Source: CAYPZL01 sp964415045
GTDB lineage: Bacteria > Planctomycetota > Phycisphaerae > Sedimentisphaerales > Anaerobacaceae
Length of the DNA: 43,352 bases
Direction: 5' to 3'
NCBI GenBank assembly: GCA_964415045.1
Contig: CAYPZL010000023.1
Location: 1 to 43,352 of the forward strand
Shown here: piece after piece, positions 16,180 to 24,845 of the stretch
Layout: the number at the start of each line of letters is the position of its first letter
Numbering within the stretch: position 1 is the stretch's first letter
Notes under the pieces: model-generated
Seen by the model: the letters and a program-made list of their open reading frames with translations, nothing else
Databases searched by the model: none
What the model was told of the DNA's origin: nothing
Made by a program: the position numbers and the translations under genes

Positions 16180-17535
16180 ATGACCGACAGCGAAACACAA
16201 GTAATCGACTTTGACAAATACTACTCCGCTCTGCAGACGGTGGAGCTGATGAGCTGCCAGGGCTACGTCGTTCGCGTCTCCGGCTCCACCGTGGAATCGG
16301 CGGGCCCGGTCATCGGGCTGGGCGAGCTTTGCGGCATCCACATCCGCGACGGCCGGCGGGCCCTGGCCGAAGTCGTGGGTTTTAGAAACGATCATCTGAT
16401 TCTTCTGCCGCTGGAGCATATCGAGGGCATCTCGCCCGGCGACACCGTAACGGCCCGTACGACCCCCCGACACATCATGCTCAGCGAGGCCGCGCTGGGC
16501 CGCGTTCTCAACGGCCTGGGCGAGCCGATCGACGGCAAAGGCCCGCTGGGCGGAACGGACATGAGCCCGCTCGACGTGAGCAGCCCGCCGCCTCTGAGCC
16601 GGGAGAAGATCACCGAGCCCCTGGCCCTGGGCATCCGCTCCATCGACGGGATGTTGACCTGCGGGAAAGGACAGCGCGTCGGCATCTTTGCCGGCAGCGG
16701 CGTCGGCAAGAGCGTTCTGCTGGGCGATATCGCCAACTCCAGCGATGCGGCGGTCAACGTGGTCGCCCTGATCGGCGAGCGCGGACGCGAGGTCCGTGAG
16801 TTTCTCGAAGAGAACCTGGGTCCGGAAGGCCTGACGCGCAGCGTGGTCGTCGTGGCCACCTCTGACGCGCCCGCTATCCAGCGGGTCAAGGCCGCCTTCG
16901 TGGCCGTCACGGTCGCCGAGTACTTCAGAGAAAAATCCCGGAACGTCCTGTTCATGATGGATTCGCTGACGCGCTTCGCGCAGGCCCAGCGGGAGATCGG
17001 GCTGGCCGCCGGCGAGCCGCCCACGACGAAAGGCTACTGCCCCAGCGTCTTTTCTCTGATGCCCCGTCTAATCGAACGCCTCGGCTGCAGTCGAAACGGA
17101 AGCATCACCGGCGTTCTCACGGTCCTGGTGGAAAACGACGACATGGGCGATCCGGTCGCCGACGGCGCCCGCAGTCTTCTGGATGGGCACATCGTGCTGT
17201 CGCGAAAGCTGGCCGATAGAGGACACTACCCGGCCGTGGACATCCTGCAAAGCGTCAGTCGGCTGATGCCCGCCGTGGCCAGCGACGAGCATCGGGCGGC
17301 GGCACAGAAACTCAAGGAAATCTATGCAACCTACGTTGACGCAGAAGACCTGATCAACATCGGGGCGTTTTCACCGGGCAGCAATCGGCGGATCGACGGC
17401 GCCATCAGCCTGATCGACCGTATCAACGGGTTTCTCGTACAGCCGGCTCACCAGAGAAGCACGTTCGCGGAAACGGTCGGGCAACTGACGGAAATCACAC
17501 AGGCCTGGGACAAGCTGCTCAGCGTGAAAACGTGA
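16180..17535 (+). CDS. fliI: Flagellum-specific export ATPase FliI
   Basis: The 451-aa ATPase powers substrate entry to the flagellar type III apparatus. The F1-beta-like fold shows a Walker A GSGVGKS at residues 172-178 and a Walker B strand VLFMMDSLTRFAQAQREI. The FliI/YscN loop GEPPTTKGYCPSVFSLMPRL and a C-terminal GSNRRIDGAISLID follow. Length matches the family. It lies three bases after fliH, so the two are probably co-translated. Confidence 0.97.
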   Translation: MTDSETQVIDFDKYYSALQTVELMSCQGYVVRVSGSTVESAGPVIGLGELCGIHIRDGRRALAEVVGFRNDHLILLPLEHIEGISPGDTVTARTTPRHIMLSEAALGRVLNGLGEPIDGKGPLGGTDMSPLDVSSPPPLSREKITEPLALGIRSIDGMLTCGKGQRVGIFAGSGVGKSVLLGDIANSSDAAVNVVALIGERGREVREFLEENLGPEGLTRSVVVVATSDAPAIQRVKAAFVAVTVAEYFREKSRNVLFMMDSLTRFAQAQREIGLAAGEPPTTKGYCPSVFSLMPRLIERLGCSRNGSITGVLTVLVENDDMGDPVADGARSLLDGHIVLSRKLADRGHYPAVDILQSVSRLMPAVASDEHRAAAQKLKEIYATYVDAEDLINIGAFSPGSNRRIDGAISLIDRINGFLVQPAHQRSTFAETVGQLTEITQAWDKLLSVKT

Positions 17536-17548
17536 GACGGACAGATCG

Positions 17549-18013
17549 ATGAAGCGTTTCGTATGGCGACTGCAAAAGGTACTCGACGTTAAGACCAAAG
17601 AGGAGCAGGCCAAACAGATGGAGCTGTTTCGCCTGACCGAGATGCTGGCGGAGAAGCGAAGTGAGCTGCTCATGCGGCAGCGGATATTGCAGGAGATTGT
17701 GGGCGACATCAAGAAGAACCGACCCTCGGGACGCCTGGGCGTTCAGGAGTTCTTCCTGAAACACGCGGCGACGAACGACGAGTGCATTCGTGTGCTCCGA
17801 GGAGAAATCGAGGAACTGGAAACCCGACAGAAACGAAAGACGGCCGAACTTCTGGCCGCCAGAAGATTCAAAGAAGGGCTGGAACGCCTGCGGGCCGAGG
17901 CCCGAGAGCGCTTTGTACGGGAACAGGAAAAGCTCGAACAAAAAGAACTCGATGACAGAACCAGTGCGGTTCTCGCCTGGAGCGAGAGCCTGCCGGGAAA
18001 ACATGGTGCGTAA
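17549..18013 (+). CDS. fliJ: Flagellar export chaperone FliJ
   Basis: The 154-aa protein is almost entirely charged coiled coil, beginning MKRFVWRLQKVLDVKTKEEQ, which is the FliJ family opening (F.f.L..vL..r...E). FliJ forms the stalk within the FliI hexamer and ferries chaperones to FlhA. Position directly after fliI supports the call, since sequence conservation in this family is weak. Confidence 0.88.
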   Translation: MKRFVWRLQKVLDVKTKEEQAKQMELFRLTEMLAEKRSELLMRQRILQEIVGDIKKNRPSGRLGVQEFFLKHAATNDECIRVLRGEIEELETRQKRKTAELLAARRFKEGLERLRAEARERFVREQEKLEQKELDDRTSAVLAWSESLPGKHGA

Positions 18014-18059
18014 GACATGAGGGCCGCAGACAAGCGGAACCTGGTCGGGAGCCTTACCC

Positions 18060-18779
18060 GTGAATAAGAAACTGACACTGATTGCGGCAGCCGCCGGGGT
18101 ACTCAGCTTCGGCGGTGCATTCGTGGCCGGCCGGTTCACCCAGCCGGCGGCCGTCATGGGCTCGGTGGACCCCAATGAGGCGACTGCCACCACGTCGTCG
18201 CCTCCCGGCGGCACGCTTGGGCCGCACCTCCTGGGGCCAACCGCGCCGTCGCCCGAAGACAACGCCGGCACGAGGGCCATGACCGAACAGCAGCTCAAGG
18301 AGCTGATCTACGAGGTGCGCGAGAAAATTCAGGAATACGACCAAAAGCTGCAAGCGCTGGAACAAGAGAGAGGCCGGCTGCGCATCGCCCAGCAGACTCT
18401 GAAGAAGGACGTGGAGACCCTCAACAACCTGCGCGTGGACCTGGCCGCCACGGCGGCCAGCGTCAAAAGCGAACGGGACATGCTGGCCAAGACGCAGGTC
18501 GAGGTCAAACAGACGGAGAAGGCCAACCTGGTCGCCATTGCCGCTGCGTATGACAAGATGGACGCCGCCAGCGCTGGCGACATCCTCAGAAGCATGGCCC
18601 TCGGACAAACGGGCAACGGCGGCAGCAACCGGGGCGCCAACCTCGATGACGCCGTCAAAATTCTCCACTTCATGCAAGACCGCACCAAGGCCAAGGTGCT
18701 GGAGGAACTGGTCAACACCGAGCCGACACTGGCAGCGATGTTGTGCCAGAAGCTCAAGCAAATTCGCGAAGGAAGGTGA
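18060..18779 (+). CDS. MotE/MgtE-N-like flagellar coiled-coil membrane protein
   Basis: The 239-aa protein has one N-terminal TM or signal-anchor (LTLIAAAAGVLSFGGAFVAG), a Pro/Thr-rich periplasmic stretch and a long coiled coil (residues about 80-155). It ends in an MgtE intracellular N-like helical domain: AAYDKMDAASAGDILRSM, then AVKILHFMQDRTKAKVLEEL and LAAMLCQKLKQI. MotE-type proteins of this design act as periplasmic chaperones or stabilisers of the MotB/MotC stator in some bacteria. Placement just before motA fits. The start is a GTG at 18060; the alternative partner is a FliJ-associated role. Confidence 0.75.
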   Translation: MNKKLTLIAAAAGVLSFGGAFVAGRFTQPAAVMGSVDPNEATATTSSPPGGTLGPHLLGPTAPSPEDNAGTRAMTEQQLKELIYEVREKIQEYDQKLQALEQERGRLRIAQQTLKKDVETLNNLRVDLAATAASVKSERDMLAKTQVEVKQTEKANLVAIAAAYDKMDAASAGDILRSMALGQTGNGGSNRGANLDDAVKILHFMQDRTKAKVLEELVNTEPTLAAMLCQKLKQIREGR

Positions 18780-18783
18780 AAGT

Positions 18784-19554
18784 ATGGACATCGCAACCAT
18801 CATAGGCACGCTGCTGGGTTTTCTCGTCGTGATCGGCGCCATCGTCGCCGGTGGCGGAGCGGCCATGTTCTTCAACGTCCCCTCGTTAGCGATTACCATT
18901 GGCGGCATGCTTTGTGCGACCCTCATTCACTTCTCTCTGCCTCAATTCCTGAGCATCTTCTCCATCATCAAGAAGACAATCATCGCCAAGATCCCTTCGC
19001 AAACGGATCTCATTCAGAGAATGGTCAACTTCGCCGCGATCAACCGTCGCGACGGCACGCTGGCCCTGGAACCGGAGATCGGCAAGCTGAGCGACCCTTT
19101 CTTCGCCAAGAGCCTGCAACTGCTGGTCGACGGCCAGGATTCCGAATCGATTCGCGATCTTCTCACACCCGAGATACAGTACCTGCAGGAACGTCACGGT
19201 CTGGGCAAGAAGATTCTGGAGTTCATGGGCGCCTCGGCGCCGGCGTTTGGAATGATCGGGACTCTGATCGGCCTGGTGCAGATGCTGCGGAACTTGAATT
19301 CACCGGACCAGATCGGGCAAGGCATGGCCACCGCCCTGCTGACCACGTTCTACGGCGCCTTTGCGGCCAATCTGGTTTTCATCCCGCTGGCGGGAAAACT
19401 CGGCATCTACTCCAAGGAAGAGTCGATCTCCATGGAGATGGTGCTGGAAGGCATCTGTGCCATTGCCCAGGGGGACAGCCCGACGATCGTCAGAGAGCGC
19501 ATGCAGGCATTTGTCTCTCACGGGAGACGCCAGGAAGTTAAGGCAACCGTGTAA
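18784..19554 (+). CDS. motA: Flagellar stator protein MotA
   Basis: The 256-aa inner-membrane protein is the ring of the stator ion channel. Four TM segments are apparent: IIGTLLGFLVVIGAIVAGGG, SLAITIGGMLCATLIHF, FGMIGTLIGLVQML and the AANLVFIPLAGKL segment. The two conserved prolines are present (SAPAFGMIGT and FIPLAGK). The large cytosolic loop carries charged residues for FliG contact (LIQRMVNFAAINRRDG). AAGGTGA lies before the ATG at 18784. The stop overlaps the start of motB (TAATG). Confidence 0.95.
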   Translation: MDIATIIGTLLGFLVVIGAIVAGGGAAMFFNVPSLAITIGGMLCATLIHFSLPQFLSIFSIIKKTIIAKIPSQTDLIQRMVNFAAINRRDGTLALEPEIGKLSDPFFAKSLQLLVDGQDSESIRDLLTPEIQYLQERHGLGKKILEFMGASAPAFGMIGTLIGLVQMLRNLNSPDQIGQGMATALLTTFYGAFAANLVFIPLAGKLGIYSKEESISMEMVLEGICAIAQGDSPTIVRERMQAFVSHGRRQEVKATV

Positions 19555-20255
19555 TGGCCTTCAAACGGAAACAGAACGAAGACGACGATGCCAGTGGCGC
19601 GCCGGAATGGATGGTCACATTCAGCGACTGCATGACGCTGCTGCTGACGTTCTTCGTGCTGTTGATCAGCTTCTCCTCGTTCGACGAGAAGGTCTTCAAG
19701 AGGATGGAATCGGCCCTGGCGGAAGGGCTCTCCTCCATCAGCGTCTCAACGACACGACAGCGCGATGCCTTCCAGGAAAGGCCGCAGATCGTGTACGATC
19801 AGCAGCTCGACCGGGGCAGTGAAACCCCCACGCAGGACGGCCGGTACGAATCCAATCCCAAGGAGAGCCTCGATTTCATGGATTTTCAGAACCAGAAGGT
19901 CTTTCTGGTGCCCTCGGCCAAGGTCTTCTGGGGGCGCGGCACGCTCGTCTCGCCCCACGGCCGGAAACTATTTGCCGATATCGCCGCTCTGATCAAAACG
20001 ATGCCCAACAGAATCGTCGTCAGCGAGCACGGCCTCGAGAGACGCGAAGAAATCGATGAGGCGGGACTGGAGCGAGCCTGGAAAATCATGCAACTTATGA
20101 CCGAACGGCACGGGCTGGATAAGACACGCTTCAGCATCTCGTCGGAGGCAACCGTGGCGCGTGAGATCGTTCGGAACAGCGGTCTGTTCGCTTCCGATGC
20201 CAGGAACGAGCGCGTGCTTGAGATTACCGTCCTGGACCGGAGTACGTACCGGTGA
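19554..20255 (+). CDS. motB: Flagellar stator protein MotB (first of two)
   Basis: The 233-aa stator protein has the MotB plug (APEWMVTFSDCMTLLLTFFV) with the proton-carrying Asp at residue 25 in the single TM helix. The periplasmic half is OmpA-like by position, but its peptidoglycan-binding motif is degenerate: the usual LSxxRAxxV helix reads LERAWKIMQLMTE, and no GHTD-type strand is obvious (VVSEHGLE instead). It may therefore anchor poorly or partner with the second MotB. It is translationally coupled to motA and overlaps the second motB by 4 nt. Confidence 0.88.
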   Translation: MAFKRKQNEDDDASGAPEWMVTFSDCMTLLLTFFVLLISFSSFDEKVFKRMESALAEGLSSISVSTTRQRDAFQERPQIVYDQQLDRGSETPTQDGRYESNPKESLDFMDFQNQKVFLVPSAKVFWGRGTLVSPHGRKLFADIAALIKTMPNRIVVSEHGLERREEIDEAGLERAWKIMQLMTERHGLDKTRFSISSEATVAREIVRNSGLFASDARNERVLEITVLDRSTYR

Positions 20256-21004
20256 CGAAAGAGAACCTACCACCGAAAGAAGAGAAGCAGAAAGTCCCGG
20301 GCTATATCGTCACCTTTTCCGATATGGTGACGCTGCTGCTGACGTTCTTCGTCCTGCTGTTGAGTCTGGCCGAGGTGCAGGACCCCGAGCTCTTCATGAA
20401 AGGACGGGACTCCTTCTGGGAATCCATCCGATACTGCGGACTGGGCGCCCTGCTCGGCAACAACGTGTCGCTCGACCTGGGCGCCGATCAGACCAAACAT
20501 CCCACGACGGAGCCCGAAACGAGCGAAGATCGAACCATTGATGAATATCGGGAGCAACTCCGGCGCATTTTCGAGCGAATCAGTCAGACGACCACGACGC
20601 TCCCGTCGCAAATCGTGGGACAGCGGCTTCATTTCTCCGTTACGGGGGTGCGCTTCCCGGAGAACCAGGCCACGCTGGATGCCGAATCCAGGCAATCCTT
20701 GTCACGATTCTGTCTCGATCTGCAACAAAACCTGGATGCGGAAACCACCACGTTGTACGTTCTGGGTCTGGGCGGAGACGAGGCCACGGAGAAGCGCCAG
20801 TGGATGTTGTCGGCCAAACGAGCCCGGACGGTGGCCGGTTTTCTACAAGAAACGCTGGCCCAGAGCAGGTCTGCCGACGCCGGTTCGACCCCCTGGCGCG
20901 TTTTCTGGTGGGGCGCCGGCCCCGGGGGAAACTGGGCCGGTCAGGATCGCCCCGATCCCGGACAATCACAAATTCTGATCGCCGTGCTACAATCGAACGG
21001 TTGA
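20252..21004 (+). CDS. Second MotB-type stator protein
   Basis: This 250-aa paralogue of the preceding gene has the same plug design (PGYIVTFSDMVTLLLTFFVLLL) with Asp at residue 24. Its OmpA-like domain keeps the LSAKRARTVAGFL helix, closer to the peptidoglycan-binding consensus than the first copy. The N-terminal KEEK stretch is basic and cytosolic. It begins with GTG at 20252, overlapping the end of the first motB. One MotA with two MotB proteins suggests a mixed (hetero) MotB pair in each stator; that is inference. Confidence 0.85.
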   Translation: MTKENLPPKEEKQKVPGYIVTFSDMVTLLLTFFVLLLSLAEVQDPELFMKGRDSFWESIRYCGLGALLGNNVSLDLGADQTKHPTTEPETSEDRTIDEYREQLRRIFERISQTTTTLPSQIVGQRLHFSVTGVRFPENQATLDAESRQSLSRFCLDLQQNLDAETTTLYVLGLGGDEATEKRQWMLSAKRARTVAGFLQETLAQSRSADAGSTPWRVFWWGAGPGGNWAGQDRPDPGQSQILIAVLQSNG

Positions 21005-21103
21005 GCCGGAGGATTGTCAAGTTTTTCGACACGGCGACCATTCTTCAGCCATCCCGCGGCCCACGGTCCCGCTTTTGATGTTCTCAGAAGCCGTTTCTTT
21101 CCC

Positions 21104-21119
21104 CGGCACGCGATTTGCA
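21104..21119 (+). promoter_or_regulatory. Internal sigma-54 promoter ahead of fliO
   Basis: CGGCACGCGATTTGCA matches TGGCAC-N5-TTGCW except for the first base and has the GG-N10-GC spacing. It lies in the 210-bp gap between the second motB and fliO. The expected start site is near 21130, about 85 nt before the fliO GTG. It would let fliO-fliP-fliQ-fliR-flhB be transcribed apart from the flgB operon. Confidence 0.75.
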
Positions 21120-21214
21120 CATCTCTCCGTGATACGGGTATAGGCGCCGCCCGAGGCCCGCAGGCGCGCGGCAAACGGGCCGAACGATGGAGCAGTCGAG
21201 AAACTGAGGTCTTC

Positions 21215-21691
21215 GTGAATCAACGGACGAGAAAGATCGCCGGCTTGTGTATGGCTCTTGTGTTCGTCGGCGGGTGGGCCGCGTTGGCCGCCCGGTCCGC
21301 CGATGAGCACGACAGCGCGGTGACAACGCCGCAAAAGGGGCTGTCGTTCCTGGACGACCCCAATTTCGTCGGCGCCACGGAGACGGACCTCAGCAGTAAG
21401 GAGCTTTTCGCCAAGATGGCGTTTTCGGTCGTCCTGGTGATCGTGCTGGGAACCGCCGTCCTTTACGTGTCCAAAACCGTGCTGCCCAAGGTCGCCAAGC
21501 GTCCCGGCAAAGAGATTCACATTATCGAGACGGCGTATCTCGGCCCCCGCAAGGCGCTCCATCTGGTCGAGGTGGGAGGCCGGAAACTGCTGGTCGGCAG
21601 CACGACCGAGAACATCACGACCCTGGCACACGTGACTGACGAGTGGGTGGATCTATCGAAGCAAGGCATTGACGACATGGTGAAAGCGTAA
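21215..21691 (+). CDS. fliO: Flagellar biosynthesis protein FliO
   Basis: The 158-aa membrane protein assists FliP ring assembly. A cleavable or anchoring N-terminal hydrophobic segment (IAGLCMALVFVGGWAALAA) is followed by a periplasmic linker and the FliO TM (MAFSVVLVIVLGTAVLYVS). The small cytosolic domain has IHIIETAYLGPRKALHLVEVG and GRKLLVGST, the family hallmark. The GTG at 21215 with GAGGT 4 nt upstream is the best start. The stop codon directly precedes the fliP ATG. Confidence 0.9.
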   Translation: MNQRTRKIAGLCMALVFVGGWAALAARSADEHDSAVTTPQKGLSFLDDPNFVGATETDLSSKELFAKMAFSVVLVIVLGTAVLYVSKTVLPKVAKRPGKEIHIIETAYLGPRKALHLVEVGGRKLLVGSTTENITTLAHVTDEWVDLSKQGIDDMVKA

Positions 21692-22534
21692 ATGGGTCCG
21701 ATGGCAAAGAAAACTGTCGCACTGCTCTTGATCCTCCTTCCGACGACGATTTCGAGCGGGCAGACCGACAACACGTTTCCCCCTCCGCAGGTCCCGCAGA
21801 TGGACAATGCGAGCGGCACGCAAGCCCCTCCGTCCGGCAATGTCCCCAGCATCGGCGAACTGATGACGGTCCTGGAGAAGGCCACCTCGCAGGAAGCCGA
21901 GGCGAAAGACTGGTCCACGCCGGTCAAGCTTGTGATCGTGTTCGCCGCCCTGGCGATTCTGCCGAGCCTGCTCGTCATGATGACCTCGTTCACCCGTATC
22001 GTCATTGTTCTGGCCTTCGTCCGGCGCGCCTTGAGCACGCAGTCCATACCGCCGACCGTCGCCATGATCGGTCTGGCGCTGTTTCTGACCCTGTACACGA
22101 TGGCGCCGACGTATGCCCTGGTCAATGCCAGGGCGATCCAGCCCTACCTGGCGGACGAGATCGGTTTCGCGGACGCCGCCCAGAAGGCAGGCGACTGCAT
22201 CAAAGAATTCATGCTCCGCCAAAGCCGAAAAGCCGATCTGGCCCTGTTCGTCCAGATGGCAAAGATTCCGCCTCCCGAGGCCCCCATGGACCTGGCCCTG
22301 CACATCGTGGTCCCCACGTTCATCGTGAGCGAATTCCGTACGGCCTTCGAAATCGGCTGCCTGTTGTTCATCCCCTTTCTGCTGATCGATCTGGTCATTG
22401 CCAGTGTCCTGCTCAGCGCAGGGATGATGATGCTTCCGCCGGTGATGATTTCACTGCCCTTCAAGCTCATCCTCTTCATTCTCGTGGATGGGTGGGGGCT
22501 GTTGGCCAAGAGTCTCAGTCTCGGGTTCAGATGA
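21692..22534 (+). CDS. fliP: Flagellar export gate protein FliP
   Basis: The 280-aa protein forms most of the FliPQR export gate. An N-terminal signal peptide (KTVALLLILLPTTISSG) fits the cleaved FliP type. The core signatures are LLVMMTSFTRIVIVLAFVRRAL, then EFMLRQSRKADLALF and the TM-rich end with PTFIVSEFRTAFEIG, IDLVIASVLLSAGMMMLPP and SLPFKLILFILVDGW. It abuts fliO (TAAATG). An ATG four codons on (21701) is the alternative start. Confidence 0.96.
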   Translation: MGPMAKKTVALLLILLPTTISSGQTDNTFPPPQVPQMDNASGTQAPPSGNVPSIGELMTVLEKATSQEAEAKDWSTPVKLVIVFAALAILPSLLVMMTSFTRIVIVLAFVRRALSTQSIPPTVAMIGLALFLTLYTMAPTYALVNARAIQPYLADEIGFADAAQKAGDCIKEFMLRQSRKADLALFVQMAKIPPPEAPMDLALHIVVPTFIVSEFRTAFEIGCLLFIPFLLIDLVIASVLLSAGMMMLPPVMISLPFKLILFILVDGWGLLAKSLSLGFR

Positions 22535-22588
22535 TGGTGGAGCGTACCGTGACGTTGATTTCAGTTTGGATCGAGAGGATTGGACCCA

Positions 22589-22858
22589 ATGGATAGCAGC
22601 TTCGCCCTGTACTTAGGCAAGCATACCCTCGAGACGGCGTTGCTTCTCGCGGCCCCGATGATCCTCACCTGCATGACGGTCGGTATCATCGTTACCGTGC
22701 TTCAGGCGGTAACGTCCATCCGCGACATGTCGTTGACCATTGTTCCGAAGCTGTTGGCCGTCGGCACGGTCGGGCTTCTTTTCAGCGGCTGGGCTCTCCA
22801 GGTGGCGCTGCGCTTCACCACGGAGATTTTCGCTTACATACAAAACATCGGCTCTTGA
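22589..22858 (+). CDS. fliQ: Flagellar export gate protein FliQ
   Basis: The 89-aa two-TM protein has the family pattern: LETALLLAAPMILTCMTVGI, VLQAVTSIRDMSLTIVPKLL (usually Q..T.i.e.tl.fipK) and WALQVALRFTTEIF. The ATG at 22589 is preferred to a TTG at 22580. The length is exactly that of typical FliQ. Confidence 0.96.
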   Translation: MDSSFALYLGKHTLETALLLAAPMILTCMTVGIIVTVLQAVTSIRDMSLTIVPKLLAVGTVGLLFSGWALQVALRFTTEIFAYIQNIGS

Positions 22859-22871
22859 GTGCGAGGGCAGG

Positions 22872-23615
22872 ATGTTCGAGCTACTCTTCGGATTCACACT
22901 GATACTGACTCGGATTTCGGCCTTTTTCCTCGTGCTTCCGGTCTTCGGATGGCAGGCGATTCCCCTTCGGATCAAGGTGGCCCTGACGGTGTTTCTGTCC
23001 GTGTTCTTCACGTTCATCACGCCGCTGGGCCTCGATCCGACGAACGTTTCCACCGTGCAGGCGGTGCTGCTGTTGGCCGGCGAGGCCACATACGGACTGG
23101 CGATGGGACTGATCGTGGTGCTGCTGTTCTCCGTGGTGATCGTAGCCGGACGTATTGTCGAGCGACAGATGGGACTGGCCATGGCCGCGGTGCTGGACCC
23201 GTTGACCGGAGAGAGGAGCCGGCCCCTCGCCAGCCTGCTGGAGATGATTTTCGTCCTCATCTTCCTCAGCGCCAACGGCCACCACTTGTTCCTGTTGATC
23301 GTGTCAAAGAGCCTGGGGGCGTTCCCGCCCGGGACGGTTCCTACCATCGGCGTGCTCACCGACGGGGTCGTTCGCGCCGGCTCGGCCATGTTCATCGCCG
23401 GTCTGCGACTGGCCGCTCCCATGCTGGCGGCGTTTCTGATCTTGATGGTGGCGCTGGCCCTGCTGGCCCGACTCGTTCCGGAGATGAATATCCTGTTCAT
23501 CAGTATGCCGATGAGGCTGGGACTCGGCCTGATGATGGCCGCAACGTTCATGCCTTTTGTGAATGGGTATGTTACCGAATTCGCCAACTGGATGGCAAAG
23601 CTCCTGCCGGTATGA
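22872..23615 (+). CDS. fliR: Flagellar export gate protein FliR
   Basis: The 247-aa polytopic protein completes the FliPQR gate. Family features are the start FELLFGFTLILTRISAFFLV, the motif ATYGLAMGLIVVLLFSVV, GRIVERQMGLAMAAVLDP (Q.G...a...dP) and the C-terminal helices ALLARLVPEMNILFISMPMR. GAGGGCAGG is just before the ATG at 22872. The gap to flhB is 98 nt. Confidence 0.95.
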   Translation: MFELLFGFTLILTRISAFFLVLPVFGWQAIPLRIKVALTVFLSVFFTFITPLGLDPTNVSTVQAVLLLAGEATYGLAMGLIVVLLFSVVIVAGRIVERQMGLAMAAVLDPLTGERSRPLASLLEMIFVLIFLSANGHHLFLLIVSKSLGAFPPGTVPTIGVLTDGVVRAGSAMFIAGLRLAAPMLAAFLILMVALALLARLVPEMNILFISMPMRLGLGLMMAATFMPFVNGYVTEFANWMAKLLPV

Positions 23616-23713
23616 TCCGCACTTGAGGCAAACCCGGTCGATTCGCTGCAGCGAGCTCAAGTCGCCGCGCCGCGCGGATGGGTAAAGCGGTCTGAGACCT
23701 TGGACGTTTTGAA

Positions 23714-24796
23714 ATGGCAGAGAAACCCGCAGCCGAAAGAACGGAACAGCCGACATCCCGGCGGCTCAGTAAGGCGCGAGAGGAAGGCCAGGTTCCCCAG
23801 AGCCAGGAACTGGCTGCGGCCGTTACGCTTGTGACGCTGCTGCTCACTCTCACTCTGCTGGCTCCCAAGCTGCTGAACTGGTTTCAATCGGTGGTGCGAT
23901 CGGGCTTCTCCGGCCGGGCCGGCGTCTTTGCCAACCAGGCGACCTTCCTTCACTTCATCAAGGCCCAAATCCTTGATGCGACTCTGCTGGCCCTGCCCAT
24001 CCTTGCGGCGCTGATGGCGGCCGGCATTCTCTCCGGCTGGACGATCAGCGGCTACAGCTTCGCGCCGCGCGCCGTTCGATTCAATTGGAGCGCGATCAAC
24101 CCCGCCACCGTCGTACAAAGCCTCTTCAGCATGCGCTCCCTGGTGCGCTTCCTGACATCCGTCGCCAAACTGTTCTTCGTCGGCATCATCGTCTGGGTGT
24201 ACCTGCGCGACAAAACGGATGAGCTGGCCGCCATCCGCTGGGCCTGGTCGGCGCAGATCATTGTCGCCATCGCAAAACTCATATTCGGCCTCTGCCTTCG
24301 CGTGAGCATCGCGATCGTCGCCATCGGTATCGCCGACGTGTTTTACCAGAAGTGGCAGTACATTCAACAGCTCAAAATGACCCGTCAGGAAGTCAAACAG
24401 GAGCGCAAGGAAACCGACGGCGCTCCTGAGGTCAAGTCCCGGATTCGCAGGATCCAGATGCAGATGTCGATGAAGCGCCTCGTGCAGGAGGTGCCGAAGG
24501 CCGATGTGATTCTGGTGAACCCGACCCACGTGGCGGTCGCGCTGCGGTATGACGCCAAGACGATGGAGGCCCCGATTCTGCTGGCCAAAGGGGCCGATCA
24601 TCTGGCCGAGAAGATCATCAAGCTGGGACGGTCTCATGGCGTGCCGATCATACGCAGACCTGAGGTCGCCCGCGCCATCTACGCTTCCGTCAAGCCCGGC
24701 GAGCCCATCGGCGAAGCTTTCTACGTTGCCGTCGCCGAGGTGCTCGCCATGCTCTACCGGCTCCGCCAGAAGAACCGGACGCCACAGCAACAGTAG
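23714..24796 (+). CDS. flhB: Flagellar export switch protein FlhB
   Basis: The 360-aa protein controls export specificity by self-cleavage. The N-terminus (AERTEQPTSRRLSKAREEGQ) and four TM segments lead to the cytosolic domain with the autocleavage motif NPTH at residues 269-272. The family stretch VALRYDAKTMEAPILLAKGAD (in part) follows. It ends IGEAFYVAVAEVLAMLYRL, as usual. Ribosome binding sequence is weak. FlhA, which normally follows, is not in the window; the next gene is convergent fliD. Confidence 0.97.
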   Translation: MAEKPAAERTEQPTSRRLSKAREEGQVPQSQELAAAVTLVTLLLTLTLLAPKLLNWFQSVVRSGFSGRAGVFANQATFLHFIKAQILDATLLALPILAALMAAGILSGWTISGYSFAPRAVRFNWSAINPATVVQSLFSMRSLVRFLTSVAKLFFVGIIVWVYLRDKTDELAAIRWAWSAQIIVAIAKLIFGLCLRVSIAIVAIGIADVFYQKWQYIQQLKMTRQEVKQERKETDGAPEVKSRIRRIQMQMSMKRLVQEVPKADVILVNPTHVAVALRYDAKTMEAPILLAKGADHLAEKIIKLGRSHGVPIIRRPEVARAIYASVKPGEPIGEAFYVAVAEVLAMLYRLRQKNRTPQQQ

Positions 24797-24845
24797 CGAC
24801 CCGTTGCCGAAGCCCTTCCGAACGACCCCAACGCAGCGACGAACC

